A DNA stretch of 64,000 nt from Mucilaginibacter ginsenosidivorax (GTDB taxonomy: Bacteria > Bacteroidota > Bacteroidia > Sphingobacteriales > Sphingobacteriaceae). Every line of letters begins with the position of its first letter. The first letter of the stretch is position 1. Position numbers and translations under genes: made by a program. Below the pieces are notes generated by a model. It ran no database searches, was not told the origin of the DNA, and saw only the letters and a list, made by a program, of their open reading frames with translations. Below, piece by piece: positions 35,973 to 44,351 of the stretch. The stretch lies in NCBI RefSeq assembly GCF_007971525.1, contig NZ_CP042437.1, positions 4,650,001 to 4,714,000 on the forward strand, read 5' to 3'.

Positions 35973-37097
35973 ATGAGATTTATTGTTTCTACCACAACTT
36001 TACTCAAACAACTGCAGGCAGTAAGCGGTGCCCTAAGCAACAGCACTGTTTTGCCCATACTGGAAAACTTTTTGTTCGAGATAAAGGAAGGAAACTTAAC
36101 CATTTCTGCAACCGACCTGCAAACCAGCATGACCACTTCCTTAACTGTTGAAGCTAAGGAAAATGGCCGCATAGCCATACCATCGCGTATTTTGTTAGAG
36201 ACCCTGAAATCGTTACCGGAACAACCGGTAGCATTTTCGGTTGATGACCAAACCTTTGCTATCGAGATAAACGCCGGTGATGGTAAATACAAACTAAGTG
36301 GCGAAAATGGTGAAGATTTTCCGAAGATACCCGTTGTTGAAAATGCATCTTCAGTTAACCTGCCGGCATCTGTTTTGGCCGAGGCTATTAACAAAACCAT
36401 CTTCGCGGTAAGTAACGATGAGCTGCGCCCCGCCATGACAGGTGTTTACTGCCAGTTAAGCACACAGCATCTTACTTTTGTAGCTACCGATGCCCACAAA
36501 CTGGTACGTTACCGCCGTAAAGATGCCAAAGCCGCAAGCACTACCGCGTTTATTTTACCTAAAAAAGCTTTAACGTTGCTTAAATCGGCCTTGCCTAATG
36601 ACGATGTAAACGTATCTGTAGAGTATAATTCAACCAGTGCGTTTTTTAAATTTAACCACATTAACCTTGTTTGTAGGCTGATAGATGAGCGTTACCCTGA
36701 TTACGAAGCGGTTATCCCACAAAATAATCCTAATAAATTAACTATCGACAGGCTTACCTTCCTGGGTTCGTTAAATCGCGTGGCTATTTATGCCAACAAA
36801 ACAACTCACCAGGTTAGGCTTAAAATAAACGGCAGCGAGTTGAACATATCGTCAGAAGATATTGACTTTGCAAACGAGGCCCACGAACGCTTAAGCTGCC
36901 AATACGAGGGCGATGACATGGAAATTGGTTTTAACGCAAGATTTTTAATAGAAATGTTGAAGAATTTAAGTTGCGAAGAAGTATCTTTGGAGATGTCAAC
37001 TCCAAACCGTGCAGGCTTACTGTTGCCGCAGGGTGGGGATGAAAATGAAGATGTGCTGATGCTGGTTATGCCGGTGATGCTCAATAGCTATGCTTAA
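35973..37097 (+). CDS. dnaN: DNA polymerase III subunit beta (sliding clamp)
   Basis: This 374-residue clamp is made of three similar domains: domain 1 (MRFIVSTTTLLKQLQAVSGALSNSTVLPILENF), domain 2 (RPAMTGVYCQL, TDAHKLVRYR) and domain 3 (DRLTFLGSLNRVAI, ending LMLVMPVMLNSYA). It tethers DNA polymerase to DNA and is loaded by the complex that includes DnaX (also in this window). The gene is not next to dnaA or recF. It follows the GldFG gene after 33 bp, with a TATTTTTG box just upstream that could give its own promoter, and ends in a strong terminator. Confidence 0.96.
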   Translation: MRFIVSTTTLLKQLQAVSGALSNSTVLPILENFLFEIKEGNLTISATDLQTSMTTSLTVEAKENGRIAIPSRILLETLKSLPEQPVAFSVDDQTFAIEINAGDGKYKLSGENGEDFPKIPVVENASSVNLPASVLAEAINKTIFAVSNDELRPAMTGVYCQLSTQHLTFVATDAHKLVRYRRKDAKAASTTAFILPKKALTLLKSALPNDDVNVSVEYNSTSAFFKFNHINLVCRLIDERYPDYEAVIPQNNPNKLTIDRLTFLGSLNRVAIYANKTTHQVRLKINGSELNISSEDIDFANEAHERLSCQYEGDDMEIGFNARFLIEMLKNLSCEEVSLEMSTPNRAGLLLPQGGDENEDVLMLVMPVMLNSYA

Positions 37098-37128
37098 GTG
37101 TAAACTTAAATTATAAATCCAAAACAAG

Positions 37129-37156
37129 AGTCCGGCTTTAAAAACCGGACTTTTTT
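37129..37156 (+). terminator. Intrinsic terminator of dnaN
   Basis: AGTCCGG at 37129-37135 pairs with CCGGACT at 37145-37151 and is followed by a run of T. Confidence 0.85.
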
Positions 37157-37199
37157 GTTCGATGCAGATAACAAATGTTTCGGGTGGGAGTTATTAGTG

Positions 37200-37425
37200 A
37201 TGGGAATGTAAAAGGGTATATCGCATGGCAGCGACGACTCACCCCGACGAGGCTCCGCCCGTCTGCCCCTCTCTCCGACTTCGTCGCATAGAGGAGCGAA
37301 AAAAAGAAAAATTGGGGTTTACCCTCTTTGCGGCTTTAGCCGGAGATAGGGTGGCCAGCGTAGCGTAGCCAGGGTGAGTTGTAGCCGGCGTTCAAACGAA
37401 TATTTGTGTAAACTACAACACGTCA
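37200..37425. repeat. Dispersed ~220-bp element, copy B (inverted relative to copy A)
   Basis: The core 37235-37381 starts CGACTCACCCCGACGAGGCT and ends AGGGTGAGTTG. It matches the reverse complement of 24437-24585 with only scattered substitutions and a short centre difference. Flanking similarity extends to about 37205 and 37415. Downstream, near 37430-37500, is a further phrase (CGTACCACAGGATGACAAAG) like intergenic repeats I recall from this group. Confidence 0.85.
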
Positions 37426-37610
37426 TGGCTCGATACGAGGCATCTGTGAGTTTTTGTCATGCATGGCTGATCGATCCTTCGTACCACAGGATGACAAAGC
37501 ATCAGGATAGAATGTTACCTTGGTTTCGTGTATTGAAAAAACGGCCACAGGCACATAAAAAGAATATTAATAAAACTTAAGGCTTACGACTTAAGACTTT
37601 GGACTTAACT

Positions 37611-38330
37611 ATGAACACCAGGATAAAGGTTTTATTTTTTATTGCAATGGCTGTTGCCTGCTGGGCATCCTGTAAAAAGAGTAACGATGCACCTGCCAGT
37701 ACATCAACGGTAACCGCACTTGTTGATGTGGTAAATGTATCAAACGCCAGTGTTAATTTTTATATAAACGGTACGCGTTTTAATAATACATCAACTTTTT
37801 ATTCAGGCGGTTCGCTTGGTTATCTTACAGTGCCAGCCGGTACTAAAAATTACTCATTTAAGGTTGATGGCGCTTCTACACCGTTTTATAACAAACCTTT
37901 CCAGGCCGATTCGGCAACAGATCATACTATATATATTGCGGGCCAAAACAGCGACGATGTATTTAGTACCCTTGATACCCTGGTGCTCGATACCGCCAGT
38001 GCAATAAAGGCCAAATATGCCCGGGTAAGATTTGTAAATGCTTCGGCCAGTGCAGGCAATATGAGTTTTGTGTTGAGAGGAACTGGAACGGCTGCGATAG
38101 ATACTCCCTGGAAGACAAATATTGCTTTTAAAACATCAACAGAATTTACCCGTATTAAACAGGGAGTACATTACATAGGTATATATCGGGCAGCCTATCC
38201 AACTTTACCTAAAGTTGATACCGTAACATTAACCGCGGGTAAAATTTATACATTTTATGGGTATGGTACGGCTTTGCCAGCGGGCAACGGTAGTATTCTT
38301 GTAGGTTTATTTAATAGCGGCAGCGAATAA
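37611..38330 (+). CDS. DUF4397 domain lipoprotein (first of pair)
   Basis: From the ATG at 37611 the protein has 239 residues; a TTG 12 bp upstream is less likely. The N-terminus has a lipobox-like end, AMAVACWASC followed by KK, so it is probably a surface or periplasmic lipoprotein. The body has DUF4397-type repeats (ALVDVVNVSNASVNFYING; YARVRFVNASASAGNMSFVL) of immunoglobulin-like beta sheets. No enzymatic residues are seen. It is four bases ahead of a second DUF4397 gene. The short upstream stretch ACTTAAGGCTTACGACTTAA belongs to a word-like repeat family also seen at 58865-59048. Confidence 0.82.
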   Translation: MNTRIKVLFFIAMAVACWASCKKSNDAPASTSTVTALVDVVNVSNASVNFYINGTRFNNTSTFYSGGSLGYLTVPAGTKNYSFKVDGASTPFYNKPFQADSATDHTIYIAGQNSDDVFSTLDTLVLDTASAIKAKYARVRFVNASASAGNMSFVLRGTGTAAIDTPWKTNIAFKTSTEFTRIKQGVHYIGIYRAAYPTLPKVDTVTLTAGKIYTFYGYGTALPAGNGSILVGLFNSGSE

Positions 38331-38334
38331 TAAA

Positions 38335-39078
38335 ATGAATAATAAAAATAAAAACGGTCTGTTCATATGGTTACTTACCGGCACACCATTGGTGATGCTG
38401 CTGTGTTTTGCAGCATCATGCGGCAAATCATCTAACATCACGGGTACTAACACCCGGCTGCAAATTGTTAACTTAAGTTCGGATGTGCAACCGTTAAATT
38501 TGTATCAGAATTCGGTTAAGCAAAACACAACTACATACACTTACCCAACCAGCTCAGGTTATTTCACCCTGGCTACCATTACGCCGCCCCTGCAGTTTCG
38601 GCAGGCTACCGCCGCTGCTTTGAATATTCCTTTTGAGATAGATACTATTTTAAGAAGCAATGCCAAGTACACCATTTTTTTAACAGGTTACCTGGCCAAT
38701 GGTACTATCAAAAACTCCATCCTGTCGTTAGATACCGCAACGGTGCCACCAATTGGCCGTGGGCTGGTAAGGTTTCTGCATGGTTCTCCTTCATCGGCCA
38801 CCCTGGATTTAAGGGCAAACGATACTTTGCTTACCGATAAAGCAGGTGTTGCATTTAATACCCTGACACCATATGTTAAAGTACCAACCGGTAATTATAC
38901 CTTTACTATAAACGTGCACAGCACTCCAACAAAAACAGAATACAAACTGAGCAACGTTAGCATATTGGACGGACGCGCTTACACCATTTATACCCAGGGC
39001 ATAGTAGGCCGAACAGATTCTGTTGCCTTTGGCGCTGCAGTATTAACCAATAATTTGTTGGAAAAAAAAACGCAGTAG
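38335..39078 (+). CDS. DUF4397 domain lipoprotein (second of pair)
   Basis: This 247-residue paralogue of the preceding gene has lipobox MLLCFAASC followed by GK. DUF4397 units begin TRLQIVNLSSDVQPLNLY and RGLVRFLHGSPSSATLDLR. Its ATG lies four bases after the previous stop, so both are made from one message. Sequence divergence between the two is large, suggesting an old duplication with separate roles, perhaps as partners in cell-surface structures. Function unknown. Confidence 0.82.
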   Translation: MNNKNKNGLFIWLLTGTPLVMLLCFAASCGKSSNITGTNTRLQIVNLSSDVQPLNLYQNSVKQNTTTYTYPTSSGYFTLATITPPLQFRQATAAALNIPFEIDTILRSNAKYTIFLTGYLANGTIKNSILSLDTATVPPIGRGLVRFLHGSPSSATLDLRANDTLLTDKAGVAFNTLTPYVKVPTGNYTFTINVHSTPTKTEYKLSNVSILDGRAYTIYTQGIVGRTDSVAFGAAVLTNNLLEKKTQ

Positions 39079-39319
39079 ACGGGAGTTTAATCCTACTTGG
39101 TACCGGTTATTGCGAATGTAATCCGGTTAAGATGTTCTTCTCGCAAAAGAACCAGTCCGCAATTTATTCACTTATTTTTCTTTGCGCCATTGCGTCTTTG
39201 CGCGAATTAAATTTTATCCTGTAATCAGATACAATCATTTGCTTCCCTCGCAAAAGTTTAAAAGCGATTACGTCCGGCTTTTCTGTTTATATTCCTATTT
39301 TTGGGCAAAATTTAAAAAA

Positions 39320-39973
39320 GTGGAAGTAATAAAAAGCATCATCGATTTTATATTGCATATAGATAAGCACCTGGTACAAATAACCAGCGCCTACCAGGGT
39401 TGGACATACCTGATACTGTTTGCCATTATTTTTGCTGAAACCGGTTTTGTTGTTACCCCATTTTTGCCCGGCGATTCGCTGCTGTTTGCTGCAGGCGCCC
39501 TCATAGCCGGCGGTAATTCAGGATTGGATATTTACCTGCTGGCCATAATACTGGTAGTTGCAGCATTTGCCGGTAACACAGTAAACTATCTGTTGGGCAG
39601 TTACCTTGGCCCCAAAGTGTTTAAAGAACAAAATAAGATACTGAAGCTTGATTATTACCTTAAAACCAAAGCTTTTTTTGATAAGCATGGCGGTAAAGCG
39701 GTAATCTTCAGTCGCTTTTTGCCCATCATCCGCACAGTGGCGCCGTTTGTAGCAGGCGTTGGCCATATGCCATTTTTGCGTTACAGCCTCTACAATATTG
39801 TGGGCGGGGCTGCCTGGGTGCTTAGTTTTTTAATGATAGGCTTCTTTTTCGGCAATATACCGGTAATCAAAGAAAATTTTACCATTGTGGTAATGGTAAT
39901 TATACTGGTATCGGTAGTGCCACCCATTTATGCAGCTATAAAGGCTAAAACAGGCAAGAATACAGCCGGGTAA
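39320..39973 (+). CDS. DedA family membrane protein
   Basis: From the GTG at 39320 the protein has 217 residues and starts with the usual DedA N-terminus (VEVIKSIIDFILHIDKHL). An upstream TTG at 39182 would add 46 residues with no family similarity. A -7-like box TATTTTTG at 39296-39303 lies just ahead and supports the shorter form. DedA motifs: FAETGFVVTPFLPGDSLLFAAG, then FSRFLPIIRTVAPFVAGVG. These integral membrane proteins flip or recycle phospholipid and undecaprenyl phosphate carriers. Four to five membrane helices are evident. The 240 bp upstream contain the low-complexity phrase CTTTGCGCCATTGCGTC. Confidence 0.88.
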   Translation: MEVIKSIIDFILHIDKHLVQITSAYQGWTYLILFAIIFAETGFVVTPFLPGDSLLFAAGALIAGGNSGLDIYLLAIILVVAAFAGNTVNYLLGSYLGPKVFKEQNKILKLDYYLKTKAFFDKHGGKAVIFSRFLPIIRTVAPFVAGVGHMPFLRYSLYNIVGGAAWVLSFLMIGFFFGNIPVIKENFTIVVMVIILVSVVPPIYAAIKAKTGKNTAG

Positions 39974-40102
39974 TAAAAGCCCTGGCTTACTGCACTGAAA
40001 TTAAACATATATAATTGCATTGGTTAACCATTAGACCGATTGTACCATACGCTTTCCTTGTTTATCTTAAGCCAGGAAGTTGTGACACCCTACTTTCTGA
40101 TA

Positions 40103-40849
40103 TCAGGCGGTAGTGCTGGCAACAACACCTTCGCCAAACAAAACTCTGCTTTTTTTGCCCCGGCGCGAAAACCAAACAGTATAGGCAACCGGAATTGAGC
40201 AATACAGAAAGCCCGAAACGCCGGCCAGGGATGGAAAAATGATGCCAACCGACATAACTACCACACAAATACACATGCCAATAAAATTGATGCCGGTTAC
40301 GGTTTCGGTATCAAACAGTTCGCGCTCGCTTAAACCAATTTGCGCGGCATTTTTGGCCGCGTGCCGGTACATCAAATAAAACAACAGGTATATCACCAAA
40401 AAACCCGCACCATATATCAGCATGAGTGGTTGTGTTTGCCCATTGCGCATCATCGGATATTCGTGGCCGTTTTTGGCATACATCCCATCCGAAAACGAGA
40501 ACAATAACATGGAAAGGAATTTTAACGGATAGGTATATATAAGCACTACAAAAAGCAGTACAGCATTTACCAGTATGGTATAAAAATCATTAAGGGCGTA
40601 CCTGCGAAAGTAAATGTTCTGGTTGTTCCAGATCTGGAAAAGCAGGGCGAAACAAACGCCAAAACTAATGGTGCCCTTCATGGTCTCCATCAACTCATCA
40701 AATGATTTGGGTACTTCGATAGATACAATGATGAGTGTTAAAGCGAATGCGAAAACAGCATCGCTAAAGGTTTCAATACGCGATGGTTCGTGGCTGCGCC
40801 ATTCAATGCTGTTTGCCTTTTTGTGAAGGTTAGCTGCTTTTTTTCTCAT
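40103..40849 (-). CDS. TMEM175 family (DUF1211) potassium-channel-like protein
   Basis: This 248-residue protein has the signature RIETFSDAVFAFALTLIIVSIEVP in its first helix, as in bacterial TMEM175 proteins, which are K+-selective channels lacking the classical selectivity filter. About six membrane helices follow, with one six-helix repeat, as in bacterial members that form tetramers. The C-terminus is short and basic. Single gene, convergent with DedA. Confidence 0.9.
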   Translation of the reverse strand: MRKKAANLHKKANSIEWRSHEPSRIETFSDAVFAFALTLIIVSIEVPKSFDELMETMKGTISFGVCFALLFQIWNNQNIYFRRYALNDFYTILVNAVLLFVVLIYTYPLKFLSMLLFSFSDGMYAKNGHEYPMMRNGQTQPLMLIYGAGFLVIYLLFYLMYRHAAKNAAQIGLSERELFDTETVTGINFIGMCICVVVMSVGIIFPSLAGVSGFLYCSIPVAYTVWFSRRGKKSRVLFGEGVVASTTA

Positions 40850-41193
40850 ATTAGCTTTGCTTTTGTGCTAACAATTTCACGTATTTTTTGCAGATAAACA
40901 AATTACGGGAGACATGTGCAGTTGATGGTGAAGGAATTATGGGGAAATGCTTACCGGCAATTGTTAATATTCCCAACCACCGTATTTAATATTGGGGATA
41001 TCTGTTTTATCTGTTTTCCTTATTTTTCGATTTCGCTGGCTTTTTAACCATTTCCTAAACCCCGACTTTGGTTTTATACTGTGTTTTTGAGTGAATTTAT
41101 GCTCAATTTGATAATACTGTAAAGCCATTTGCTTATTGCTGAAGTAATGAAGATATCCTATTAATTAAACAATCGTAGGGCCACGATGGTAGC
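40850..41193. other. 344-bp intergenic region
   Basis: Same-strand spacer between the secreted protein gene (which ends at 41194) and TMEM175. No coding frame, clear promoter or terminator was found. A D-arm-like phrase at 41178-41208 is discussed among the rejected items. Confidence 0.5.
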
Positions 41194-41886
41194 TCAGTTA
41201 ATAGCATCAAGCAGGGTTGTAGCCACCAGTTTTCCATCCTTGCCATAAGTTTCTGATTTGGCAAAACGGCCCAGCTTTGGTGCAAACCATTCAATCACTT
41301 TTATTTGAAAGGGGATGGATGCACCCATCATGCTAATCCTGAAAATGATATCATTGGTTATCTTAAAGCAATCAAAGCTGCCGGCTTTGGTTGTTACCTT
41401 CTCCTGCTTTTCAACCTTGCGGTTATTAATATTTAATTGTACCTGGCCCATTTGGGTGCCATTGTTGCCAATATTAATATTAAGCGCCCCGTCATCAAGC
41501 TTTTGCCCGCTTTTAAGGTTAATGGGGTAGCTCAGGTATTTGGTATCGCCGGTCATCTCCATGTTACCCAATTGCCTTAACGAAGCCGCGGGGATAAACG
41601 TTTTCATGTCAATTTTTATAGCCTGCCCGGTACATATGATTTCGGAATTTCCGCTGCCCATTGATTTGCCTGTCTTATCAAACAGCTCTATCCGGGCGTT
41701 TACGGTGGCGGCATCCTTTTTATTGGTATTGCACACCATCGATCCCATTGGCTTGCTATCGCCGCCCTGGTTAATGTATGTGAATTTTTTGCCGTTTACA
41801 TTGCTGATGAAAGGGCTGCAGTTTTGCGCCGATGCATGGCAAATAAATGAGGTAAGAAAAATTATAGCAGGAATTAATTTTTTCAT
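41194..41886 (-). CDS. Secreted protein, DUF3108/TapB-like
   Basis: This 230-residue protein has a signal peptide ending ICHASAQ. The mature part is beta-rich: KKFTYINQGGDSKPMGSM, KVTTKAGSFDCFKITNDI, QIKVIEWFAPKLGRFAKSETYGKDGK. The pattern of a Gly-Ser-Phe-Asp-Cys turn and a late WFAP..G..KSE motif resembles the DUF3108/TapB-like group of secreted beta-sheet proteins. The function is not known. Four Cys are near the ends of strands. It is probably alone in its transcript. Confidence 0.65.
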   Translation of the reverse strand: MKKLIPAIIFLTSFICHASAQNCSPFISNVNGKKFTYINQGGDSKPMGSMVCNTNKKDAATVNARIELFDKTGKSMGSGNSEIICTGQAIKIDMKTFIPAASLRQLGNMEMTGDTKYLSYPINLKSGQKLDDGALNINIGNNGTQMGQVQLNINNRKVEKQEKVTTKAGSFDCFKITNDIIFRISMMGASIPFQIKVIEWFAPKLGRFAKSETYGKDGKLVATTLLDAIN

Positions 41887-41960
41887 GGAATTGATTTTAC
41901 TGAAGCTTAAAACTACAAAACACCTATCATATTGTATTGGTCAACGGTCGAATAATCAAA

Positions 41961-41992
41961 AACTCCCCCTTTAGGGGGCTGGGGGGCTTAAG
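41961..41992. repeat. Single arm of the GAAGCCCCCTAAC repeat family, overlapping a gene end
   Basis: AACTCCCCCTTTAGGGGGCT continues into GGGGGGCTTAA. Its reverse complement follows the arms at 16756-16853. It provides the final codons (Leu-Ser-Pro-Pro-Ala-Pro) and the stop of the phospholipase C-like gene. An internal CCCCCTTTAGGGGG hairpin is present. Confidence 0.75.
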
Positions 41993-42849
41993 TTAGGCTG
42001 CCCGGCATCTACCCAGGCCGAATACCAGAAGCTGCCCACCGAAAGTATGGACGCCCGCATTTTTCGTTCTACCATGCCTTTCAACATTTTTTGATAGGCA
42101 AGGCTGTAGGCTTCCGAATAATCTTTTACCTCTTTTTTGCCATGCAGCACCATACTGTACTTTTTATCGGCCGGGAAGTTTTTGCTCAATATCCTCTCGA
42201 AACGTAAAACCGTATCCACGCTTTTAAATGATGCCCTGCAAATCCGGAAAGCCTCTGCCAATGGGTTTTCTATATAACGCGCCTTGCCGGCTTTTAAATT
42301 GTACTTATCGGCAAAAAGTTCGGGTATGTGGCTTTCCCATAGCGCATGGATGCCGGTTTGGGTGGTAAACTGCCCATTGTAGTTGACGGTAAGGTGCAAC
42401 GGCACATGAGCATCGGCAATGTAATGCCCAAGGTTGGCCGATGTATTCAGGATAGCCAGTGTGTCATGGGTTTTAAACGCCCTTACCAGTTTATAATACT
42501 GGTATTGGATGGTCCAGGGAACGGTGCCGTATTTATTTAATGTATCGGTGGTGTATTTTGCAGCGGCGTCCTTCCATTTTTGCGGCATAGCGGCCCAGGG
42601 TTTTTTGCCATAATGGTCGGCATCAAAAAAATGCCGGGGTGCTTCGGTAGAGTCAACGTAGCGGCGTTTGTCGGCGCTTACGGCATGCTGTTCAATGTAA
42701 TCGATATTGGCTTTGTAAAAGCCTATCATACCCTTAGGCAGGGTATAAACGGCCAGCTTGTTGATGCGGTAATGCGCAAAGAAGCCCCAGGAAGAGCACA
42801 GTAATATTAACCCGATACCCGTTAGGCTTAAAAGGATGGCGCGCTTCAT
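41971..42849 (-). CDS. Zinc-dependent phospholipase C/S1-P1-like family protein, exported
   Basis: From the ATG at 42849 the protein has 292 residues and begins with a signal peptide (MKRAILLSLTGIGLILLCSS). An upstream GTG would add 23 charged residues ahead of it and is not preferred. The mature protein starts WGFFAHYRINKLAVYTLP, with Trp1- and His-based zinc ligands, then HFFDADHYG, ANLGHYIADAHVPLHLT and HALWESHIPEL. This set of His and Asp residues is the trinuclear zinc site of the phospholipase C/P1 nuclease superfamily. Whether it acts on phospholipid or nucleic acid is open. Its last residues come from an intergenic repeat. Confidence 0.82.
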   Translation of the reverse strand: MKRAILLSLTGIGLILLCSSWGFFAHYRINKLAVYTLPKGMIGFYKANIDYIEQHAVSADKRRYVDSTEAPRHFFDADHYGKKPWAAMPQKWKDAAAKYTTDTLNKYGTVPWTIQYQYYKLVRAFKTHDTLAILNTSANLGHYIADAHVPLHLTVNYNGQFTTQTGIHALWESHIPELFADKYNLKAGKARYIENPLAEAFRICRASFKSVDTVLRFERILSKNFPADKKYSMVLHGKKEVKDYSEAYSLAYQKMLKGMVERKMRASILSVGSFWYSAWVDAGQPNLSPPAP

Positions 42850-42914
42850 AAGGGTAAATATGGGTTTAAGTTTTGGTATTTGAGAATGTGCATTTAATTG
42901 GGGGCCAAATTGCC

Positions 42915-43673
42915 TCACAACTTCCCCACATATACCTTCGTATCATAATTAATGGTAATAAAACCTTCCTGTTGATACCGGGCGAAAAGTATCTCCAGGT
43001 CATTCATCATCGGCTCATACCCCGCCTCGTCACACGTAGGCATGTATGATGATGATAACAGCCGCCCTGTTAGTCCTTCAAAATCAAAAACCTGTTTGTT
43101 TGGAAACACGTTGAGTCGGAAAGTTTCGGGAGCAAAAAAGGCGCCTATCTGTTCATTATTGATATTACGGTGATCAACCTTCACATAATCATTGCCATGC
43201 TTAATGATGAGTTGGTCGTACTCTATCTCAAAATCCGAACTTGTTTTCCGTTCGTTCCATATCAGTGCCACAATCCCGTCAGGTGTTAGCACCCGCTTAA
43301 ACTCCGCCCTTGATTTTTCCCTGTCGAACCAGTGGAAGGCCTGGCCGGCTATGATAAAGTCGATACTGCCGCTTTCCAGGCCGGTATTTTCGGCGGTGCC
43401 GTTCATGGCCTTAAAGCCGGGATAATTGCCCAATAGCTCAACCGATTTAGCGCGCATCTCCTGGTTAGGCTCAATGGCGATAACTTTGTATCCGGCGTCA
43501 AGAAACAGGGCCGTGGATATGCCGGTACCAGCGCCAATATCGGCGATAAGTTTGTCGGTGGATAACTCGTAATCGTCCTCCAAAAATTCTACAATAGTTT
43601 TGGGATAGTGAGGCCGGTACTTTACATAATCGTCTACCCGGTTGCTAAACCTGGTTGTGCTGTTGTTGGTCAT
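42915..43673 (-). CDS. Class I SAM-dependent methyltransferase
   Basis: This 252-residue methyltransferase has motif I LIADIGAGTGISTALFLDAG, the Asp/Glu acidic residue in VIAIEPNQEMR, GTAENTGLESGSIDFIIAGQAFHWF and ALIWNERK. The FHWF and ALIWNER text is typical of a family annotated as type-11 methyltransferases; the substrate is unknown. It precedes the phospholipase-like gene on the same strand by about 65 bp, so the two may be co-transcribed. Confidence 0.88.
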   Translation of the reverse strand: MTNNSTTRFSNRVDDYVKYRPHYPKTIVEFLEDDYELSTDKLIADIGAGTGISTALFLDAGYKVIAIEPNQEMRAKSVELLGNYPGFKAMNGTAENTGLESGSIDFIIAGQAFHWFDREKSRAEFKRVLTPDGIVALIWNERKTSSDFEIEYDQLIIKHGNDYVKVDHRNINNEQIGAFFAPETFRLNVFPNKQVFDFEGLTGRLLSSSYMPTCDEAGYEPMMNDLEILFARYQQEGFITINYDTKVYVGKL

Positions 43674-43678
43674 TGTTA

Positions 43679-43925
43679 AGTTGATTAAGTTGGATTGGGT
43701 TGGATTGGATTAAGTTGATTGAGTTGAGATTAAGTTGATTCGTTTGAGCTTATTACGATGATTTGTATACATATAAACAATAGGCCATTGTTGCGAAATG
43801 TTTTAAAAACTTTGCCATCATCCCAACTTAATCAACCTAATCTAACCCAAATAACCAATCAACTAATTTGCCCTTTAACGGTAACTTAATCAACTCAATC
43901 TAACCCAATCAACCAATAAACTAAT
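43679..43925. repeat. Two arms of permuted-word inverted repeat (TTGATTAAGTTGGATTGGG family)
   Basis: The stretch 43679-43740 is built from GATTAAGTTG, GGATTGGG, TTGATTGAGTTG and similar words. The stretch 43824-43925 is built from their complements (CCCAACTTAATCAACC, CTAATCTAACCC, CCAATCAAC). The arms are mirror-like but the words are in changed order. They leave about 80 bp between them. They occupy most of the gap between the methyltransferase and rpsT. Confidence 0.7.
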
Positions 43926-43937
43926 TTGAAAAAACTA

Positions 43938-43969
43938 TTTGCAATAATCAAAATATCGCCCTATATTTG
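43938..43969 (+). promoter_or_regulatory. Bacteroidetes-type promoter of rpsT
   Basis: TTTG at 43938-43941, a 20-bp spacer and TATATTTG at 43962-43969 match the same architecture as the rpsF promoter. The leader to the rpsT ATG is about 36 nt. Confidence 0.82.
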
Positions 43970-44011
43970 CAGTCCTTAAAATAAGTAGAAAAAAGAATAA
44001 CAAGCTATACG

Positions 44012-44266
44012 ATGGCAAATCATAAATCATCTTTAAAAAGAATCAGGTCAAACGCTGCGAAGCGTCTGCGCAACAGGTACCAGGCTAAAACAACCAGGAA
44101 CGCTATAAAAAAATTAAGAAACACTACTACCAAAGCCGATGCTGCTGCATTGTTAGGTAAAGTGATTTCTATGCTTGATCGTTTGGCTAAAAAGAATGTT
44201 ATTCACAAAAACAAAGCTTCAAACAATAAATCGAAGCTTACTAAATTTGTAAACGGCTTAAGCTAA
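44012..44266 (+). CDS. rpsT: 30S ribosomal protein S20
   Basis: This 84-residue, highly basic protein (MANHKSSLKRIRSNAAKRLRNR..., VIHKNKASNNKSKLTKFVNGL) is the three-helix S20 that binds the lower body of 16S rRNA. It has its own promoter 43 bp upstream and a terminator about 25 bp after the stop, so it is monocistronic. Confidence 0.97.
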   Translation: MANHKSSLKRIRSNAAKRLRNRYQAKTTRNAIKKLRNTTTKADAAALLGKVISMLDRLAKKNVIHKNKASNNKSKLTKFVNGLS

Positions 44267-44291
44267 ACTATAGCTTTTCAATATAAAAAAG

Positions 44292-44322
44292 AGGATTGTA
44301 TCATTGGTACGATCCTTTTTTT
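44292..44322 (+). terminator. Intrinsic terminator of rpsT
   Basis: AGGATTGTA (44292-44300) pairs with TACGATCCT (44308-44316) with one wobble, followed by a T run. The radC start must lie after it. Confidence 0.85.
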
Positions 44323-44351
44323 GTTTCCACGCTTTTTCATACTTTAATGCC

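Noticed and set aside
39182..39319. Longer DedA N-terminus (46 extra residues)
   Set aside because: Unlike any DedA N-terminus, contains a low-complexity repeat phrase, and precedes the likely promoter box.
41178..41208. tRNA-like D-arm phrase GTAGCTCAGTTAATAGC preceded by GGGCC
   Set aside because: No anticodon stem, T-arm (GGTTCGAATCC) or CCA follows; the right part is the coding end of the secreted protein on the minus strand.
43679..43925. Possible CRISPR array because of repeated ATTAAGTTG-like words
   Set aside because: Units are not of constant length, spacing is irregular, and no cas genes are present; it is an inverted, word-like repeat.
44304..44351. Longer RadC N-terminus beginning at TTG
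   Set aside because: This start lies in the loop and right arm of the rpsT terminator hairpin, and the extra residues are not like the family.
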